From DSAR01 sp034437315 (GTDB lineage: Bacteria; Chloroflexota; Anaerolineae; B4-G1): 5,650 bases of DNA. Where the stretch lies: contig DAOTUC010000355.1 of NCBI GenBank assembly GCA_034437315.1, positions 1 to 5,650 of the forward strand, written 5' to 3'. A program made the position numbers and the translations under genes. This document shows, one piece after another, positions 1-3,419 of this stretch. Numbering within the stretch: the first letter of the stretch is position 1; the number at the start of each line of letters is the position of its first letter. Below the pieces are notes generated by a model. The model searched no databases, was not told the origin of the DNA, and saw only the letters and a program-made list of their open reading frames with translations.

Positions 1-118
1 TCGCAATGCGCAACAGATAACTGTGGATTGGCGCTTCACCGTAGAAGATGCACGCACCAAACTCAAGCGCCTCTATCCAAATGTGTCCTGATTCAACATA
101 TCAAAACTTTTTTGGCCT
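1..118. mobile_element. Right-hand end of an IS630-like insertion sequence
   Basis: The segment holds the transposase tail plus about 27 bp of non-coding DNA, which is a normal distance from an IS630 transposase stop to the IS end. The boundary is placed where the reading frame of the neighbouring STAND gene stops looking like its family: residues up to LTTST fit the winged-helix start, while the last residues (RPKKF) look foreign. TA dinucleotides, the known IS630 target, lie at 118-119 and 121-122, so the true edge could be a few bases either way. The other end and its inverted repeat are outside the window. Confidence 0.6.
2..91 (+). CDS. IS630-family transposase, C-terminal end (partial)
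   Basis: This is the last 29 codons of a gene that begins outside the window, ending in TGA at 89-91. The translated tail reads ITVDWRFTVEDARTKLKRLY. The pattern WRFT.EDAR.KLKRLYP is the usual C-terminus of IS630/Tc1-like DDE transposases, which cut and paste DNA at TA dinucleotides. The catalytic DDE residues would lie upstream, so activity cannot be judged. The gene runs towards the end of a minus-strand STAND gene whose stop codon lies only 9 bp beyond this stop, so the element appears to sit inside that gene. The family call rests on this short but characteristic tail. Confidence 0.82.
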   Translation, partial: RNAQQITVDWRFTVEDARTKLKRLYPNVS

Positions 119-1444
119 AGTACTAGTCGTTAAAGTTCGATAGGTTTCCGCAAAACAGAATTTAAGGATTGGTGCTGATTTGTTATTTCTTAATCGGTCA
201 ATAACAACATCCAAATTCGTGCCCAAAGCGACTTGACCTACAACGAGCTTTAGGGCCAGGGCAATACCACCCGTCAAGTAATGAATCTCTTCAAGGGCTG
301 ATTCTGGAGCAACCTGAATGGTCTTGCAACCTTGTAAGTGAGCTGCCTTTCGCAAGAAAGCCATTGATTTATCTGGTTCCATTCCTTCTAGTTTTACTTT
401 TAATCCACCGCGATGGAGTGTCTTGTGTCTGCTTGTGATAATAGCCTTACTAGGTACGGGTAAATCATCTACCAAAAACTCTTCAACCATTTCATCCGAA
501 ACCGTTTCCAAGTTATCAACTATCAACAAGCATGGAAATGTATGCAGAACTTCAATTGACTCTGATTTTTTGATAGAAAAATTTTCCCAATCGTCTTTTT
601 GAAATCCTGTTGTCTCCAAGACAACATCGATCAAATCTTCCAAAGTTTTGAGTCCAGGTTGTACCTGCTCAATATCCTCAAGCCCAAGAACAGTTTCTTT
701 TGCACTCGTCCATATTATAAATTTCCAATCTGAATTTCCTGTCTGAAGAGCCTCGCTTGCAAGATCAAGTGCTATTTTCTGTGCAAGAGCTGTTTTGCCT
801 ACGCCACCAATGCCCTCAATCGATATCGTCCAGGCTCGCGGATGTTTTAACGTACTTCGAATCTCAGTGATTTCTGCTTCTCGGCCAATGAACTCAATGA
901 AGTTAGGGCGAGGAAGATTATGCAAAACTGGAGGCTCGATAGGTAAGTCCCTAAATTGCTCTGTCGGTGATAAGGATGCACTTGGTACTTGTCGCTGACG
1001 CAGTAATTTTCGCACATCAGCAGGTTCAGCACGTTGGCTTCGGCTATTAGAACGCACCAGCCATTCAGCCTTACCAAAAATAACTTTCTGTCGTCCATCT
1101 TCCGAAAAAGCACCTTCCCTAGCTGTAACAAGAGGGATCGGGGATGGCGGGACATATAGAATAGCGAATAACCTATGCTCTCCATCTATTGATGTATTGT
1201 GATGTGCGAGTAAAAACTCAAGACGCTCGTTTATGTAATTATCTAGAGTATTTGCCAAATCCTCAGAGCTTATATTAGATCCGTCCTGAAGGCCAACTGG
1301 GGAAAATTCTCCATCACTTACACCAAATACAATGTGCCCACCAGACGTATTTGCCATAGCGATGACGTCTTTACATATCTCCACTTTACAACGTTTTGAT
1401 CTAAAATCGGCTTCTACTTTGAAGTCCAGTCTCTGGATGACATT
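101..1444 (-). pseudogene. AlbA_2 (Schlafen-type) + NB-ARC STAND NTPase, truncated at both ends
   Basis: STAND proteins are ATP-dependent switches that couple a C-terminal sensor to an N-terminal effector; many bacterial ones act in antiphage defence or regulation. Reading from 1444, the frame opens with QRLDFK, then IAMANTSGGHIVFGVSDG, the core of the Schlafen/AlbA_2 domain. Numbered from the GTG at 1384, it shows FIGRE at 165-169, Walker A GIGGVGKT at 191-198, Walker B CLLIVDN at 285-291, sensor-like KAIITSR at 313-319, and GGIALAL at 372-378 in the GLPLA position. A winged-helix start (ILKFCFAETYRTL) is followed at once by foreign residues and a stop. WHD remainder and sensor repeats are missing, consistent with the IS630 insertion. 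At the 5' end no ATG, GTG or TTG precedes LDFK before an in-frame stop at 1445-1447, so the natural start is lost. The GTG at 1384 would remove LDFK. The internal frame is intact. Its DNA is AT-richer than the surface-protein gene. Confidence 0.82.
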
Positions 1445-1447
1445 CTA

Positions 1448-2185
1448 TCAAGGGGGAGCATTAGAGAGCGCAAGGTGTTGCCGAAGCTCTTGAGCTTGTG
1501 CCTGGAACTGTTGTAAGGTTTTGCTCGTGCCCCGGTGCAATTGTTTGGGCCATCGTACTCCCGCTTCGACCGCTTCCACACAGCGAGACGCGAGCCGATA
1601 GACCCAGGTGGGTACTTGGTGGAACATCTGCAACAAAGCCGACTGAGCAGCAGAATCAGCCCTCAAGTATCCTTGTCCCGTCACCGCCAAAGGCGACGTA
1701 TCGGACCTGTCCACACAGCCGTCGCTGCTAGCGACGCGCTTGTCCGAACAGTGCCTCTATTCCCAAATTGCTGCGCGGCAAGCCTTCAATGTCGTAAAAA
1801 TGATACAGGTCCGCTTCCCAGCTATCCAGCATGCGACGCCAGGTGCGCGCAGGGCCTGGATGGTCGGGGATGCCTCCCCATTCCGTCGGTGGGCACTGTA
1901 AGCCATCACATCTAGGCCATACGTGACGTAAGGGAGACTCAGTTTATCTGCCTGCGTCGCATGATACCGAGCTTGTGGCTGTGGACAGTCAGGATTGCTA
2001 CATTTGCGACCGTAGCCGATCACGTGAATCGAATTGTTCAAGGCCTGCACGTATTTGTCCACTTCACGCGAACCGGCGCTAATGAGCCGCGACCCACAAA
2101 AGGGACACTTCTCCAAGCTGACATGGCTTCGATGAATTGGCGCTTCAAAATACGATCTCTTCGGACGATGGGCTGCTCTCCTCAT
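1448..2185 (-). pseudogene. Zinc-ribbon transposase remnant with internal deletion, stop and frameshift
   Basis: Three pieces on the minus strand form one decayed transposase. The N-terminal piece (2185 to about 1900) starts with ATG after a good ribosome binding site. It carries a zinc ribbon (CPFCGS, then CSNPDCPQP) and ends in YVTYGLDVMAY. The middle piece (about 1898-1707, another frame) reads PTEWGGIPDHPGPARTWRRM, then LPRSNLGIEALFGQARR, and meets a TAG at 1728-1730. One extra base near 1706 shifts it into the last piece (SDTSPLAVTGQGYLR to the stop at 1448-1450). The jump from DVMAY to PTEWGG implies loss of the central DDE core. The E in NLGIEALFG may be the final catalytic acid. The family resembles zinc-ribbon transposases I associate with Chloroflexota; I cannot assign an IS family. 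No clear inverted repeats were found at its ends. A TTGACA lies upstream (2249-2244) but no -10 box fits it. Confidence 0.72.
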
Positions 2186-2192
2186 CAGTTAT

Positions 2193-2199
2193 CCTCCTT
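2193..2199 (-). promoter_or_regulatory. Ribosome binding site of the transposase remnant
   Basis: On the minus strand AAGGAGG lies 7 nt before the ATG at 2185-2183. This near-perfect Shine-Dalgarno sequence supports that ATG as the original start of the zinc-ribbon transposase, although the gene is now broken. Confidence 0.7.
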
Positions 2200-2253
2200 A
2201 ATGCCATTGGAATCCTCTACCCACGCTTTAGTATTTTCTGTATTGTCAAATAG

Positions 2254-2273
2254 TCATTTAGGGCCCTAAATGA
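2254..2273. repeat. 20-nt perfect palindrome
   Basis: TCATTTAGGGCCCTAAATGA equals its own reverse complement across all 20 bases, centred between 2263 and 2264. It lies about 70 bp upstream of the transposase start, near where the right end of that element should be. It may be the element's terminus, a palindromic target site, or the joint of two abutting ends. It shares the CCCTAAA core with the arms of the inverted-repeat element at 3071-3370. Confidence 0.6.
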
Positions 2274-2278
2274 AATGA

Positions 2279-2299
2279 GGTTCTTTGGGATTTCGCATG
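2279..2299 (+). repeat. Dispersed repeat copy, core GGATTTCGCATG
   Basis: This segment matches 3145-3165 at 20 of 21 positions. The 12-nt core GGATTTCGCATG (2288-2299) also occurs inverted at 3275-3286. It starts 5 bp after the 20-nt palindrome. It appears to be a detached fragment of the same repeat family that forms the arms of the element at 3071-3370. Confidence 0.65.
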
Positions 2300-2316
2300 A
2301 TCGCGGTGGGAGATTG

Positions 2317-2380
2317 GCCACGAATTGCACGAATGAACACGAAAAATCCAAAATTAGTGAGAATTCGTGTAATTCGTGGC
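2317..2380. repeat. Hairpin repeat with CCACGAATT arms
   Basis: The left arm GCCACGAATTGCACGAAT (2317-2334) pairs with the right arm at 2363-2380 at 17 of 18 positions, leaving a 28-nt loop. Each arm holds two CACGAAT units, so it is also internally repetitive. No ORF crosses it. I recognise this kind of CACGAAT/ATTCGTGG palindrome as a common intergenic repeat in several bacterial groups including Chloroflexota, but its function is unknown to me. A folded RNA or a REP/MITE-like element is possible. Confidence 0.7.
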
Positions 2381-2465
2381 GAAAAATTGACCGCTTGCTA
2401 AGCGAGCATGCGAACTACCAGAGAGCCTGAAATGAAACACACCCAAATGATTTTCATACCTGGCG

Positions 2466-2606
2466 ATGGAAGTGAACCAGGATGCGCTGGGGACCGAGGC
2501 GATGTGCGACGAACTGCGTCACCGCCAACATGTGGAGATCGAGCTCAAGTTCCTCCACCGCTGGTTCCAATTCTCCAACTTTGGCGGCGGCGAGGCCATC
2601 GAGTGA
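2466..2606 (+). CDS. Doubtful small hypothetical ORF (46 aa)
   Basis: An ATG at 2466 opens 46 codons ending at TGA 2604-2606. The peptide begins MEVNQDALGTEAMCDELRHR and ends WFQFSNFGGGEAIE, with a charged, helix-prone middle (HVEIELKFLHRWF). An in-frame stop at 2448-2450 limits upstream extension. The composition is protein-like and GC-rich, but there is no clear Shine-Dalgarno sequence and I do not recognise the family. Other frames are also open across this GC-rich stretch. It may be a short real gene, the tail of a decayed one, or chance. Confidence 0.22.
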   Translation: MEVNQDALGTEAMCDELRHRQHVEIELKFLHRWFQFSNFGGGEAIE

Positions 2607-2618
2607 CCCGATGAGCGC

Positions 2619-2647
2619 GCCTGCCTGTGCGGGGTACGCAGACAGGC
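2619..2647. repeat. GC-rich imperfect hairpin
   Basis: GCCTGCCTGTGCG (2619-2631) can pair with CGCAGACAGGC (2637-2647) around a 5-nt loop, with one mismatch and a two-base bulge. It starts 13 bp after the stop of the doubtful small ORF. No T run follows, so it does not look like an intrinsic terminator; a REP-like intergenic hairpin is a better description. Confidence 0.45.
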
Positions 2648-2859
2648 CTGTCCCGCAGCCCTGCCGCAAACCGGTTGTGGCACTGGCGATATTTTTACTT
2701 CCTTGTGTCTGCAAGGCATAGGATAGCACCTCAGTCATACGAATTGATGCACGTTGTGCTTTCCAGCAATATCAACGCGCCTGGCCTGATGTGCGGGTTT
2801 TTCTCTTTGGCGTTATGGGTTCGTAATTAATTCGTCATTCTTTTTATGTGCAGTCTTTG
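2648..2859. other. Intergenic stretch without a recognised gene
   Basis: I see no convincing coding region, RNA gene or repeat here. Short open frames on both strands lack ribosome binding sites and family motifs. The composition drifts from GC-rich near the preceding hairpin to AT-rich before the TATAAT box at 2860. Confidence 0.5.
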
Positions 2860-2865
2860 TATAAT
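2860..2865 (+). promoter_or_regulatory. Possible sigma-70-type -10 box
   Basis: A perfect TATAAT preceded directly by TG lies in AT-rich DNA. The -35 region is poor: TTCTTT about 16 nt upstream is the best match. Transcription would start near 2872 and run into the two compact hairpins at 2937-2976. Confidence 0.35.
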
Positions 2866-2871
2866 GGTAAA

Positions 2872-2992
2872 AAAATTGCGCACCGAGAAGATGTCAGGTT
2901 TTTTATACGTCACGAGAGTCTTGAATAATTGCTCTAGCCACCGAGACGGTGGCGTTAATCGGCCCGAGGATGGGCCTCTGAGTGAATTTTTT
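2872..2992 (+). ncRNA. Candidate small structured RNA
   Basis: This segment lies between a TATAAT box (2860-2865) and a run of six T (2987-2992). It contains a perfect 7-bp hairpin with a 3-nt loop (GCCACCG 2937-2943, CGGTGGC 2947-2953). Eight bases later comes a second hairpin, GGCCC 2961-2965 with GGGCC 2972-2976. The loop of the second is GAGGAT. The T run is 10 nt beyond it, farther than in a standard intrinsic terminator. No ORF of note crosses the segment. I do not recognise a known riboswitch or RNA family. Both the boundaries and the existence of a transcript are inference. Confidence 0.28.
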
Positions 2993-3037
2993 AATAGTCT
3001 CTCACGATATTTTTACCTATAGGCGCCTAATCGATAG

Positions 3038-3062
3038 AATTCTTGTACGTCGAGCAAGAATT
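3038..3062. repeat. Short inverted repeat next to the MITE-like element
   Basis: AATTCTTG (3038-3045) and CAAGAATT (3055-3062) are exact inverted copies with a 9-nt loop. The 10-nt palindrome TAGGCGCCTA lies just upstream at 3020-3029. Both sit within about 50 bp of the left edge of the 300-bp inverted-repeat element. They may be a binding site or a favoured insertion site; neither can be told from sequence alone. Confidence 0.45.
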
Positions 3063-3070
3063 TAGTGGTT

Positions 3071-3370
3071 CAGGGAGTCCGTCGGCAAATCTAGAAATCG
3101 CGTTATCTGACTTTTCCTCCCCCATATCTGGGTTTCATTTGTCGGGTTCTCTGGGATTTCGCATGGCGAGACCCTAAAGGTTTTGTTCAAGGCCGCGCAA
3201 ACAACGTTTTTGCCTTAAACAATGACCTTTTTCCATCAAAACTAGCGCAAAAACCTTTAGGGTCTATGATGGACCATGCGAAATCCTGAAGACCCATTTG
3301 TCGAAATAACCCAGATATAGGGGTAAACAGATTCAGGTGCTGAATTTTGTGCCCCGGGACGGACTCCCTG
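3071..3370. mobile_element. MITE-like 300-bp imperfect inverted-repeat element
   Basis: The two halves are inverted copies. The ends CAGGGAGTCCGTC (3071-3083) and GACGGACTCCCTG (3358-3370) match exactly over 13 nt. Further in, ATATCTGGGTT (3124-3134) pairs with 3308-3318, GGATTTCGCATGG (3154-3166) with 3274-3286, and AGACCCTAAAGGTTTT (3169-3184) with 3250-3265. Between them are diverged stretches, and a small inner hairpin (3185-3193 with 3212-3220) lies near the centre. There is no ORF of consequence. The flanks TGGTT (3066-3070) and TGGTC (3371-3375) agree in 4 of 5 bases and could be a worn target duplication. A non-autonomous transposon (MITE) fits best; a decayed IS or a long hairpin RNA are alternatives. 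It ends 49 bp before the surface-protein start codon. Confidence 0.55.
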
Positions 3371-3408
3371 TGGTCAATGGCTCTTTTTAGCTCTGGCTCG
3401 TCCAGATT

Positions 3409-3414
3409 AGGAGA
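3409..3414 (+). promoter_or_regulatory. Ribosome binding site of the surface-protein gene
   Basis: AGGAGA lies 5 nt before the ATG at 3420-3422. It is the only strong Shine-Dalgarno sequence near the beginning of the long frame and it fixes the start, which is followed directly by a signal peptide. Confidence 0.75.
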
Positions 3415-3419
3415 TAAAA

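Noticed and set aside
1382..1384. GTG as the true start of the STAND gene
   Set aside because: The same frame continues upstream through QRLDFK, a conserved AlbA_2 motif, so a start here would cut into the domain. The natural start appears lost.
1535..1915. 126-codon + strand ORF across the transposase remnant
   Set aside because: It lies antisense to recognisable transposase pieces and its translation shows no domain; it is a shadow frame.
2244..2249. TTGACA (minus strand) as a transposase promoter
   Set aside because: The hexamer is perfect, but no acceptable -10 box lies 16-18 nt downstream, so a promoter call is not supported.
1448..2273. Complete insertion sequence with matching terminal inverted repeats
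   Set aside because: I compared the sequence just past the transposase stop (1448 side) with that near the palindrome (2254-2273) and found no convincing inverted match, so only the gene remnant is annotated.
2317..2380. CRISPR array or direct-repeat array
   Set aside because: The CACGAAT units are arranged as one hairpin, with no regular spacers and no cas genes nearby.
2454..2738. 94-codon minus-strand ORF
   Set aside because: It shows no recognised motif or ribosome binding site, and it covers the GC-rich hairpin and the doubtful small ORF. Openness here is probably due to high GC content.
2937..2992. Intrinsic terminator
   Set aside because: The second hairpin is short and the T run starts 10 nt after it, too far for a standard terminator, and no gene upstream needs one. 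It is kept only as part of the candidate small RNA.
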